Below are positions 10,851 to 22,700 of a stretch of DNA of 64,000 nucleotides, piece after piece; positions within the stretch are counted from its first letter, which is position 1, and each line of letters opens with the position of its first letter. Source of the DNA: Paragordius varius. Taxonomy: Eukaryota > Nematomorpha. Below the pieces are notes generated by a model. It searched no databases, was not told the origin of the DNA, and saw only the letters and a list, made by a program, of their open reading frames with translations. The stretch is taken from NCBI GenBank assembly GCA_964247055.1, contig OZ176053.1, positions 12,896,001 to 12,960,000 on the forward strand, in the 5' to 3' direction. The translations under genes and the position numbers were made by a program.

Positions 10851-11038
10851 ATATCATGTCTAAAGCAAACCAACATATGATGTTATTTTTTATTTCGTTT
10901 ATTCAAGAGGTGAATAGCTTTTGACGGGTTTAGTGTTAAAACTCTTATATTCATGAACCTTTGATGTCTTGTTGGCTAAATTTTTAGTTTGTTTATATAA
11001 AAGTGATAATTTTTTTAAAAGAAATTGAATGTTTTCAT

Positions 11039-11690
11039 CCAAGTGTTACGTCGCACCCAATTTGCAATGTGCAATAATTAACAAATTATAAATACATTAA
11101 TTTACAAATAAATATTATATTATTTTTATTAAACATAAATAATTTTCTTACCAATTTTTCTATAATTATTGGTGATGGACAGAATAAACATAAATGAATT
11201 CGTCATCAAAGTAAAAATTATAATAGGCTAAATAAATCCATATATATTTTGAAATCTATTTCCATTTGTGCTTTTTTACTATATCAGGTGTAATTATCAA
11301 ATAAGATAGGCAGATAATGAAAAGACTAATGTTTTTAAGTGAATATAAATATAATTTCAATATTAATGTTTGACATTTAAAAATTATGTTATATAATAGT
11401 AAATAATATTAATATTTGTATAAGAATAATAATTCGATGGCCGGCTCTTTGTAATTCTTGGGAATAATACGCAAATCATCTAAAAAATAAAAAAATTAAA
11501 TATATTCAATGATGAATAGACTCTTTGGGACTAATTATTTATAACAGCAAAATATGGAGATCGTTGCATTAGTCTACAATTGAATAAGGGTTCATAGTAA
11601 TCAAGGAGAGGCCTTATAAAACAGAAATTTCGAAGATCTGATAAATCCACGACAAGGACGAAAAGATTATGTTACATTTTTTTTATTTTC
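11039..11690 (+). repeat. 650 bp direct repeat, copy 2, abutting the satellite
   Basis: Same sequence and orientation as 7729-8385, with scattered substitutions and small indels. Its T-rich 3' end (TTTTATTTTCTAG) runs directly into the first satellite monomer at about 11691. It therefore marks the left boundary of the satellite array. Copy 1 has no satellite next to it, so the association is with this copy only. Confidence 0.85.
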
Positions 11691-14371
11691 TAGATACATT
11701 AATTTTTAAAGTATCGTTGTAAAAATCAGATATGAAAGAGTTTGTCAAGCTATCTCTATATTTTGATGTAGTCCTACTAAGAGAATGTATAAAAAATAAT
11801 TTTGTTCACCGGTGACCAATATCCGATTTTTAAGGACAAAGTTTAACTTGAGTATTGATGCGACTAGGTTTATACATTATTTTTTAAAGTATCGTTGTAA
11901 AAATCGGATATGAAAGAGTTGTCAAACTATCTCTATATTTTGATGTAGTCCTACTAAGAGAATGTATAAAAAATAATTTTGTTCACCGGTGACCAATATC
12001 CGATTTTTAAGGACAAAGTTTAACTTGAGTATTGATGCGACTAGTTTTATAAATTAATTTTTAAAGTATCGTTGTAAAAATCGGATATGAAAGAGTTTGT
12101 CAAACTATCTCTATATTTTGATGTAGTCCTACTAAGAAAATGTATAAAAATTAATTTTGTTCACCGTCGATTAATATCCGAAGTTTAAGGACAAAGTTTA
12201 ACTTGCTTATTGTCGTATGCTAAATTATACATTAATTTTCATAGTATCGCTGTAAAAATCAGATATTAAAGAGTTTGTAAAACTATCTCTATATTTTATG
12301 TAGTCAGTCCTACTAAGAGAATGTATAAAAAATAATTTTGTTCACCGGTGACCAATATTTGATTTCTAAGGACAAAGTTTAACTTGAGTTTTGATGCGAC
12401 TAGTTTTATATATTAATTTTTAAAGTATCGTTGTAAAAATCGGATATGAAAGAGTTTGTCAAACTATCTCTATATTTTGATGTAGTCCTACTAAGAGAAT
12501 GTATAAAAAATAATTTTGTTCACCGGTGACCAATATTCGATTTTAAGGACAAAGTTTAACTTGAGTATTGATACGACTAGTTTTATACATTAATTTTTAA
12601 AGTATCGTTGTAAAAATCGGATATGAAAGAGTTTGACAAACTATCTCTATATTTTGATGTAGTCCTACTAAGAGAATGTATAAAAAATAATTTTGTTCAC
12701 CGGTGACCAATATTCGATTGTAAGGACAAAGTTTAACTTGAGTTTTGATGCGACTAGTTTTATACATTAATTTTTAAAGTATCGTTGTAAAAATCGGATA
12801 TGAAAGAGTTTGTCAAACTATCTCTATATTTTGATGTAGTCTTACTAAGAGAATATATAAAAAAATAATTTTGTTCACCGGTGACTAATATCCGATTTTT
12901 AAGGACAAAGTTTAACTTGAGTTTTGATGCGACTAGTTTTATACATTAATTTTTAAAGTATCGTTGTAAAAATCGGATATGAAAGAGTTTGTCAAACTAT
13001 CTCTATATTTTGATGTAGTCTTACTATGAAAATGTATAAAAAATAATTTTGTTAACCGGTGATCAATATCCGATTTTTAAGGACAAAGTTTAACTTGAGT
13101 ATTGATGCGACTAGTTTTATACATTAATTTTTAAAGTATTGTTGTAAAAATCGGATATGAAAGAGTTTGTCAAACTATCTCTATATTTTGATGTAGTCCT
13201 ACTAACAGAAAGTATAAAAAATAATTTTCTTTACCGACCAATATCCGATTTTTAAGGACAAAGTTTAACTTGCTTATTGTCGTATTCTAAATACATTAAT
13301 TTTTAAAGTATTGCTGTAAAAATCAGGTATCTAGGAGTTTGTCAAACTATCTCTATATTTTGATGTCTTACTAAGAGAATGTAAAAAAAATAATTTTGTT
13401 AACCGGTGATCCATATCCGATTTTTAAGGACAAAGTTTAACTTGAGTATTGATGCGACTAGTTTTATACATTAATTTTTAAAGTATTGTTGTAAAAATCG
13501 GATATGAAAGAGTTTGTCAAACTATCTCTATATTTTGATGTAGTAGTACTAAAAGAATGTATAAAAAATAATTTTGTTCACGGTGATCAATATCCGATTT
13601 TTAAGGACAAAGTTTAACTTGAGGATTGGTGCGACTAGTTTTATACATTAATTTTTAAAGTATTGTTGTAAAAATCGGATATGAAAGAGTTTGCCAAACT
13701 ATCTCTATATTATGATGTAGTCTTACTAAGAGAATGTATAAAAAATAATTTTGTTCACCGGTGACCAATATCCGATTTTTAAGGACAAAGTTTAACTTGA
13801 GTATTGATACGACTAGTTTTATAAATTAATTTTTAGAGTATCGTTGTAAAAATCGGATATGAAAGAGTTTTTCTAACTATCTCTATATTTTGATGTAGTC
13901 ATACTAAGAGAATGTATAAAAAATTATTTTCTTTACCGGCGACTAATATCCGATTTTTAAGGACAAAGTTTAACTTGCTTATTGTCGTATGCAAAATTAT
14001 ACATTAATTTTTAAAGTATCGCTGTTAAAATCAGCTATCTAGGAGTTTGTCAAACTATCTCTATATTTTAATGTAGTCCTACTAAGAGAATGTATATAAA
14101 ATAATTTTGTTCTCCGGTGATCAATATCCGATTTTTAAGGACAAAGTTTAACTTGAGTAATCATGCGACTAGTTTTATACATTAATTTTAAAAGTATGGT
14201 TGTAAAAATCGGATATGAAAGAGTTTGTCAAACTATCTCTATATTTTGATGTAGTCCTACTAAGAGAATGTATAAAAAATTATTTTCTTTACCGGCGACT
14301 AATATCCGATTTTTAAGGACAAAGTTTAACTTGCTTATTGTCGTATGCTAAATATTACATTAATTTTTAAA
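11691..14371 (+). repeat. Left edge of the satellite: less homogenised monomers
   Basis: About 15 monomers with more individual differences than the interior, for example the degraded palindrome region near 12165-12185 and the CAGCTATCTAGGAG variant head near 14030. They do not fall into a clean repeating order, although pairs of similar monomers occur. This is the pattern expected at the end of an array, where unequal exchange removes differences less efficiently. Confidence 0.7.
12779..12957 (+). other. Representative satellite monomer with dyad symmetries
   Basis: This monomer shows the internal symmetries clearly. TAAAAATCGGATAT (12788-12801) and ATATCCGATTTTTA (12888-12901) are exact reverse complements, 14 bp each, separated by 86 bp. 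TCACCGGTGA at 12875-12884 is a perfect 10 bp palindrome containing an ACCGGT site. AGTTTGTCAAACT at 12807-12819 is a 6+1+6 hairpin, and AAGTTTAACTT just after the right arm is a 5+1+5 one. The right arm together with AAGGACAAAGTTTAACTT is the most constant part of the monomer across subtypes. The left arm is broken in the CGCTCTAAAAATCAGATATT head. Confidence 0.9.
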
Positions 14372-15675
14372 GTATCGCTCTAAAAATCAGATATTAAAGA
14401 GTTTGTCAAACTATCTCTATATATTGATGTAGTCTTACTAAGAGAATGTATAAAAAATAATTTTGTTCACCGGTGACCAATATCCGATTTTTAAGGACAA
14501 AGTTTAACTTGAGTATTGATACGACTAGTTTTATAAATTAGTTTTTAAAGTATCGTTGTAAAAATCGGATATGAAAGAGTTTTTCTAACTATCTCTATAT
14601 TTTGATGTAGTCATACTAAGAGAATGTATAAAAAATAATTTGTTCACCGGTGACCAATATCCGATTTATAAGGACAAAGTTTAACTTGAGTATTGATGCG
14701 ATTAGTTTTATACATTAATTTTAAAAGTATCGTTGTAAAAATCGGATATGAAAGAGTTTGTCAAACTATCTCTATATTTTGATGTAGTCCTACAAAGAGA
14801 ATGTATAAAAAACTTTTTTCTTTACCGGCGACTAATATCCGATTTTTAAGAACAAAATTTAACTTGCTTATTGTCGTATGCTAAATATTACATTAATTTT
14901 TAAAGTATCGCTCTAAAAATCAGATATTAAAGAGTTTGTCAAACTATCTCTATATATTGATGTAGTCTTACTAAGAGAATGTATAAAAAATAATTTTGTT
15001 CACCGGTGACCAATATCCGATTTTTAAGGACAAAGTTTAACTTGAGTATTGATACGACTAGTTTTATAAATTAATTTTTAAAGTATCGTTGTAAAAATCG
15101 GATATGAAAGAGTTTTTCTAACTATCTCTATATTTTGATGTAGTCATACTAAGAGAATGTATAAAAAATAATTTGTTCACCGGTGACCAATATCCGATTT
15201 ATAAGGACAAAGTTTAACTTGAGTATTGATGCGATTAGTTTTATACATTAATTTTAAAAGTATCGTTGTAAAAATCGGATATGAAAGAGTTTGTCAAACT
15301 ATCTCTATATTTTGATGTAGTCCTACAAAGAGAATGTATAAAAAACTTTTTTCTTTACCGGCGACTAATATCCGATTTTTAAGAACAAAATTTAACTTGC
15401 TTATTGTCGTATGCTAAATATTACATTAATTTTTAAAGTATCGCTCTAAAAATCAGATATTAAAGAGTTTGTCAAACTATCTCTATATATTGATGTAGTC
15501 TTACTAAGAGAATGTATAAAAAATAATTTTGTTCACCGGTGACCAATATCCGATTTTTAAGGACAAAGTTTAACTTGAGTATTGATACGACTAGTTTTAT
15601 AAATTAATTTTTAAAGTATCGTTGTAAAAATCGGATATGAAAGAGTTTTTCTAACTATCTCTATATTTTGATGTA
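14372..15675 (+). repeat. Trimer higher-order repeat, period 533 bp
   Basis: The GTATCGCTC head occurs at 14372, 14905 and 15438, exactly 533 bp apart, and the three monomers in between repeat in the same order with the same private variants (CCTACAAAGAG, AAGAACAAAATTT). The third copy departs from the pattern near 15675, where a run of three near-identical single monomers with the TTTTTCTAAC head follows (15646, 15824, 16002, 178 bp apart). Confidence 0.9.
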
Positions 15676-18600
15676 GTCTTACTAAGAGAATGTAAAAAAA
15701 ATAATTTTGTTCACCGGTGACCAATATCCGATTTTTAAGGACAAAGTTTAACTTGAGTATTGATACGACTAGTTTTATAAATTAATTTTTAAAGTATCGT
15801 TGTAAAAATCGGATATGAAAGAGTTTTTCTAACTATCTCTATATTTTGATGTAGTCTTACTAAGAGAATGTATAAAAAATAATTTTGTTCACCGGTGACC
15901 AATATCCGATTTTTAAGGACAAAGTTTAACTTGAGTATTGATACGACTAGTTTTATAAATTAATTTTTAAAGTATCGTTGTAAAAATCGGATATGAAAGA
16001 GTTTTTCTAACTATCTCTATATTTTGATGTAGTCATACTAAGAGAATGTATAAAAAATAATTTGTTCACCGGTGACAATATCCGATTTTTAAGGACAAAG
16101 TTTAACTTGAGTAATGCGACTAGTTTTATACATTAATTTTTAAAGTATCGTTGTAAAAATCGGATATGAAAGAGTTTGTAAACTATTTCTATATTTTGAT
16201 GTAGTCTTACTAAGAGAATGTAAAAAAAATAATTTTGTTAACCGGTGATCAATATCCGATTTTTAAGGACAAAGTTTAACTTGAGTATTGATGCGACTAG
16301 TTTTATACATTAATTTTTAAAGTATTGTTGTAAAAATCAGATATGAAAGAGTTTGTCAAACTATCTCTATATTTTGATGTAGTAGTACTAAAAGAATGTA
16401 TAAAAAATAATTTTGTTCACGGTGATCAATATCCGATTTTTAAGGACAAAGTTTAATTTGAGGATTGGTGCGACTAGTTTTATACATTAATTTTTAAAGT
16501 ATTGTTGTAAAAATCGGATATGAAAGAGTTTGTCAAACCTCTATATTATGATGTAGTCCTACTAAGAGAATGTATATAAAATAATTTTGTTAACCGGTGA
16601 TCAATATCCGATTTTTAAGGACAAAGTTTAACTTGAGTATTGATGCGACTAATTTTATACATTAATTTTATAGTATTGTTGTAAAAATCGGATATGAAAG
16701 AGTTTGTCAAACTCTATATATTAATGTAGTCTTACTAAGAGAATGTATAAAAAATAATTTTGTTCACCGGTGACCAATATCCGATTTTTAAGGACAAAGT
16801 TTAACTTGAGTATTGATACGACTAGTTTTATAAATTAATTTTTAAAGTATCGTTGTAAAAATCGGATATGAAAGAGTTTTTCTAACTATCTCTATATTTT
16901 GATGTAGTCATACTAAGAGAATGTATAAAAAATAATTTGTTCACCGGTGACCAATATCCGATTTATAAGGACAAAGTTTAACTTGAGTATTGATGCGATT
17001 AGTTTTATACATTAATTTTAAAAGTATCGTTGTAAAAATCGGATATGAAAGAGTTTGTCAAACTATCTCTATATTTTGATGTAGTCCTACTAAGAGAATG
17101 TATAAAAACTTTTTTCTTTAACGGCGACTAATATCCGATTTTTAAGAACAAAGTTTAACTTGCTTATTGTCGTATGCTAAATATTACATTAATTTTTAAA
17201 GTATCGCTCTAAAAATCAGATATTAAAGAGTTTGTCAAACTATCTCTATATTTTGATGTAGTCTTACTAAGAGAATGTATAAAAAATAATTTTGTTCACC
17301 GGTGACCAATATCCGATTTTTAAGGACAAAGTTTAACTTGAGTATTGATACGACTAGTTTTATAAATTAATTTTTAAAGTATCGTTGTAAAAATCGGATA
17401 TGAAAGAGTTTGTAAACTATTATATTTTGATGTAGTCTTACTAAGAGAATGTAAAAAAAATAATTTTGTTAACCGGTGATTAATATCCGATTTTTAAGGA
17501 CAAAGTTTAACTTGAGTATTGATGCGACTAGTTTTATACATTAATTTTTAAAGTATTGTTGTAAAAATCGGATATGAAAGAGTTTGTCAAACTATCTCTA
17601 TATTTTGATGTAGTAGTACTAAAAGAATGTATAAAAATAATTTTGTTCACGGTGATCAATATCCGATTTTTAAGGACAAAGTTTAACTTGAGGATTGGTG
17701 CGACTAGTTTTATACATTAATTTTTAAAGTATTGTTGCAAAAATCGGATATGAAAGAGTTTGTCACACTATCTCTATATATTAATGTAGTCTTACTAAGA
17801 GAATGTATAAAAAATAATTTTGTTCACCGGTGACCAATATCCGATTTTTAAGGACAAAGTTTAACTTGAGTATTGATACGACTAGTTTTATAAATTAATT
17901 TTTAAAGTATCGTTGTAAAAATCGGATATGAAAGAGTTTTTCTAACTATCTCTATATTATGATGTAGTCCTACTAAGAGAATGTATATAAAATAATTTTG
18001 TTAACCGGTGATCAATATCCGATTTTTAAGGACAAAGTTTAACTTGAGTATTGATGCGACTAGTTTTATACATTAATTTTTAAAGTATTGTTGTAAAAAT
18101 CGGATATGAAAGAGTTTGTCAAACTATCTCTATATATTAATGTAGTCTTACTAAGAGAATGTATAAAAAATAATTTTGTTCACCGGTGACCAATATCCGA
18201 TTTTTAAGGACAAAGTTTAACTTGAGTATTGATACGACTAGTTTTATAAATTAATTTTTAAAGTATCGTTGTAAAAATCGGATATGAAAGAGTTTTTCTA
18301 ACTATCTCTATATTTTGATGTAGTCATACTAAGAGAATGTATAAAAAATAATTTGTTCACCGGTGACCAATATCCGATTTATAAGGACAAAGTTTAACTT
18401 GAGTATTGATGCGATTAGTTTTATACATTAATTTTAAAAGTATCGTTGTAAAAATCGGATATGAAAGAGTTTGTCAAACTATCTCTATATTTTGATGTAG
18501 TCCTACTAAGAGAATGTATAAAAAACTTTTTTCTTTACCGGCGAGTAATATCTGATTTTTAAGAAAAAAGTTTAACTTGCTTATTGTCGTATGCTAAATA

Positions 18601-21600
18601 TTACATTAATTTTTAAAGTATCGCTCTAAAAATCAGATATTAAAGAGTTTGTCAAACTATCTCTATAGATTGATGTAGTCTTACTAAGAGAATGTATAAA
18701 AAATAATTTTGTTCACCGGTGACCAATATCCGATTTTTAAGGACAAAGTTTAACTTGAGTATTGATACGACTAGTTTTATAAATTAGTTTTTAAAGTATC
18801 GTTGTAAAAATCGGATATGAAAGAGTTTTTCTAACTATCTCTATATTTTGATGTAGTCATACTAAGAGAATGTATAAAAAATAATTTGTTCACCGGTGAC
18901 CAATATCCGATTTATAAGGACAAAGTTTAACTTGAGTATTGATGCGATTAGTTTTATACATTAATTTTAAAAGTATCGTTGTAAAAATCGGATATGAAAG
19001 AGTTTGTCAAACTATCTCTATATTTTGATGTAGTCCTACAAAGAGAATGTATAAAAAACTTTTTTCTTTACCGGCGACTAATATCCGATTTTTAAGAACA
19101 AAATTTAACTTGCTTATTGTCGTATGCTAAATATTACATTAATTTTTAAAGTATCGCTCTAAAAATCAGATATTAAAGAGTTTGTCAAACTATCTCTATA
19201 TATTGATGTAGTCTTACTAAGAGAATGTATAAAAAATAATTTTGTTCACCGGTGACCAATATCCGATTTTTAAGGACAAAGTTTAACTTGAGTATTGATA
19301 CGACTAGTTTTATAAATTAATTTTTAAAGTATCGTTGTAAAAATCGGATATGAAAGAGTTTTTCTAACTATCTCTATATTTTGATGTAGTCTTACTAAGA
19401 GAATGTAAAAAAAATAATTTTGTTCACCGGTGACCAATATCCGATTTTTAAGGACAAAGTTTAACTTGAGTATTGATACGACTAGTTTTATAAATTAATT
19501 TTTAAAGTATCGTTGTAAAAATCGGATATGAAAGAGTTTTTCTAACTATCTCTATATTTTGATGTAGTCTTACTAAGAGAATGTATAAAAAATAATTTTG
19601 TTCACCGGTGACCAATATCCGATTTTTAAGGACAAAGTTTAACTTGAGTATTGATACGACTAGTTTTATAAATTAATTTTTAAAGTATCGTTGTAAAAAT
19701 CGGATATGAAAGAGTTTTTCTAACTATCTCTATATTTTGATGTAGTCATACTAAGAGAATGTATAAAAAATAATTTGTTCACCGGTGACAATATCCGATT
19801 TTTAAGGACAAAGTTTAACTTGAGTAATGCGACTAGTTTTATACATTAATTTTTAAAGTATCGTTGTAAAAATCGGATATGAAAGAGTTTGTAAACTATT
19901 TCTATATTTTGATGTAGTCTTACTAAGAGAATGTAAAAAAAATAATTTTGTTAACCGGTGATCAATATCCGATTTTTAATGACAAAGTTTAACTTGAGTA
20001 TTGATGCGACTAGTTTTATACATTAATTTTTAAAGTATTGTTGTAAAAATCAGATATGAAAGAGTTTGTCAAACTATCTCTATATTTTGATGTAGTAGTA
20101 CTAAAAGAATGTATAAAAAATAATTTTGTTCACGGTGATCAATATCCGATTTTTAAGGACAAAGTTTAACTTGAGGATTGGTGCGACTAGTTTTATACAT
20201 TAATTTATAAAGTATTGTTGTAAAAATCGGATATGAAAGAGTTTGTCAAACCTCTATATTATGATGTAGTCCTACTAAGAGAATGTATATAAAATAATTT
20301 TGTTAACCGGTGATCAATATCCGATTTTTAAGGACAAAGTTTAACTTGAGTATTGATGCGACTAATTTTATACATTAATTTTATAGTATTGTTGTAAAAA
20401 TCGGATATGAAAGAGTTTGTCAAACTCTATATATTAATGTAGTCTTACTAAGAGAATGTATAAAAAATAATTTTGTTCACCGGTGACCAATATCCGATTT
20501 TTAAGGACAAAGTTTAACTTGAGTATTGATACGACTAGTTTTATAAATTAATTTTTAAAGTATCGTTGTAAAAATCGGATATGAAAGAGTTTTTCTAACT
20601 ATCTCTATATTTTAATGTAGTCATACTAAGAGAATGTATAAAAAATTATTTTCTTTACCGGCGACTAATATCCGATTTTTAAGGACAAAGTTTAACTTGC
20701 TTATTGTCGTATGCTAAATATTACATTAATTTTTAAAGTATCGCTTTAAAAATCAGATATTAAAGAGTTTGTCAAACTATCTCTATATATTGATGTAGTT
20801 AACTAAGAGAATGTATAAAAAATAATTTTGTTCACCGGTGACCAATATCCGATTTTTAAGGACAAAGTTTAACTTGAGTATTGATACGACTAGTTTTATA
20901 AATTAATTTTTAAAGTATCGTTGTAAAAATCGGATATGAAAGAGTTTTTCTAACTATCTCTATATTTTGATGTAGTCATACTAAGAGAATGTATAAAAAA
21001 TAATTTGTTCACCGGTGACCAATATCCGATTTATAAGGACAAAGTTTAACTTGAGTATTGATGCGATTAGTTTTATACATTAATTTTAAAAGTATCGTTG
21101 TAAAAATCGGATATGAAAGAGTTTGTCAAACTATCTCTATATTTTGATGTAGTCCTACTAAGAGAATGTATAAAAACTTTTTTCTTTAACGGCGACTAAT
21201 ATCCGATTTTTAAGAACAAAGTTTAACTTGCTTATTGTCGTATGCTAAATATTACATTAATTTTTAAAGTATCGCTCTAAAAATCAGATATTAAAGAGTT
21301 TGTCAAACTATCTCTATATTTTGATGTAGTCTTACTAAGAGAATGTATAAAAAATAATTTTGTTCACCGGTGACCAATATCCGATTTTTAAGGACAAAGT
21401 TTAACTTGAGTATTGATACGACTAGTTTTATAAATTAATTTTTAAAGTATCGTTGTAAAAATCGGATATGAAAGAGTTTGTAAACTATTTCTATATTTTG
21501 ATGTAGTCTTACTAAGAGAATGTAAAAAAAATAATTTTGTTAACCGGTGATTAATATCCGATTTTTAAGGACAAAGTTTAACTTGAGTATTGATGCGACT

Positions 21601-22700
21601 AGTTTTATACATTAATTTTTAAAGTATTGTTGTAAAAATCGGATATGAAAGAGTTTGTCAAACTATCTCTATATTTTGATGTAGTAGTACTAAAAGAATG
21701 TATAAAAATAATTTTGTTCACGGTGATCAATATCCGATTTTTAAGGACAAAGTTTAACTTGAGGATTGGTGCGACTAGTTTTATACATTAATTTTTAAAG
21801 TATTGTTGCAAAAATCGGATATGAAAGAGTTTGTCACACTATCTCTATATATTAATGTAGTCTTACTAAGAGAATGTATAAAAAATAATTTTGTTCACCG
21901 GTGACCAATATCCGATTTTTAAGGACAAAGTTTAACTTGAGTATTGATACGACTAGTTTTATAAATTAATTTTTAAAGTATCGTTGTAAAAATCGGATAT
22001 GAAAGAGTTTTTCTAACTATCTCTATATTATGATGTAGTCCTACTAAGAGAATGTATATAAAATAATTTTGTTAACCGGTGATCAATATCCGATTTTTAA
22101 GGACAAAGTTTAACTTGAGTATTGATGCGACTAGTTTTATACATTAATTTTTAAAGTATTGTTGTAAAAATCGGATATGAAAGAGTTTGTCAAACTATCT
22201 CTATATATTAATGTAGTCTTACTAAGAGAATGTATAAAAAATAATTTTGTTCACCGGTGACCAATATCCGATTTTTAAGGACAAAGTTTAACTTGAGTAT
22301 TGATACGACTAGTTTTATAAATTAATTTTTAAAGTATCGTTGTAAAAATCGGATATGAAAGAGTTTTTCTAACTATCTCTATATTTTGATGTAGTCATAC
22401 TAAGAGAATGTATAAAAAATAATTTGTTCACCGGTGACCAATATCCGATTTATAAGGACAAAGTTTAACTTGAGTATTGATGCGATTAGTTTTATACATT
22501 AATTTTAAAAGTATCGTTGTAAAAATCGGATATGAAAGAGTTTGTCAAACTATCTCTATATTTTGATGTAGTCCTACTAAGAGAATGTATAAAAAACTTT
22601 TTTCTTTACCGGCGAGTAATATCTGATTTTTAAGAAAAAAGTTTAACTTGCTTATTGTCGTATGCTAAATATTACAATAATTTTTAAAGTATCGCTCTAA
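14372..22700 (+). repeat. Two tandem copies of a 3.7-4.2 kb higher-order segment
   Basis: Marker variants recur at a constant offset. The shortened GTAATGCGAC tail is at 16111 and 19824 (3,713 bp), the variant TTAG head is at 14541 and 18787 (4,246 bp, which is 3,713 plus one 533 bp trimer), and GCGAGTAATATCTG is at 18541 and 22612 (4,071 bp, an extra pair of monomers). The two copies therefore have the same order but differ by gain or loss of whole trimer or dimer units. Confidence 0.85.

Larger units (their letters stand above)
8386..11038. other. AT-rich non-coding DNA between the two 650 bp repeats
   Basis: No coding region is supported on either strand. Contents that can be named: one hAT-like terminus (9260-9330), two members of the dispersed family (10283-10421 and 10727-10850) and a short perfect hairpin (10651-10670). 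Nothing resembling transposase, capsid, polymerase or host exons was seen. Confidence 0.65.

Noticed and set aside
7729-11690. The 650 bp repeats as the two LTRs of a retroelement
   Set aside because: Similarity runs past the possible TG and CA ends. There is no convincing primer-binding site after copy 1 or purine tract before copy 2, and the interior is non-coding. A fossil non-autonomous LTR element cannot be excluded, but it is not supported.
12779-12800. CENP-B box in the monomer (ATCGTTGTAAAAATCGGA)
   Set aside because: It needs a 2 bp insertion and mismatches in the essential TTCG and CGGG parts to fit the box, so the likeness is probably chance.
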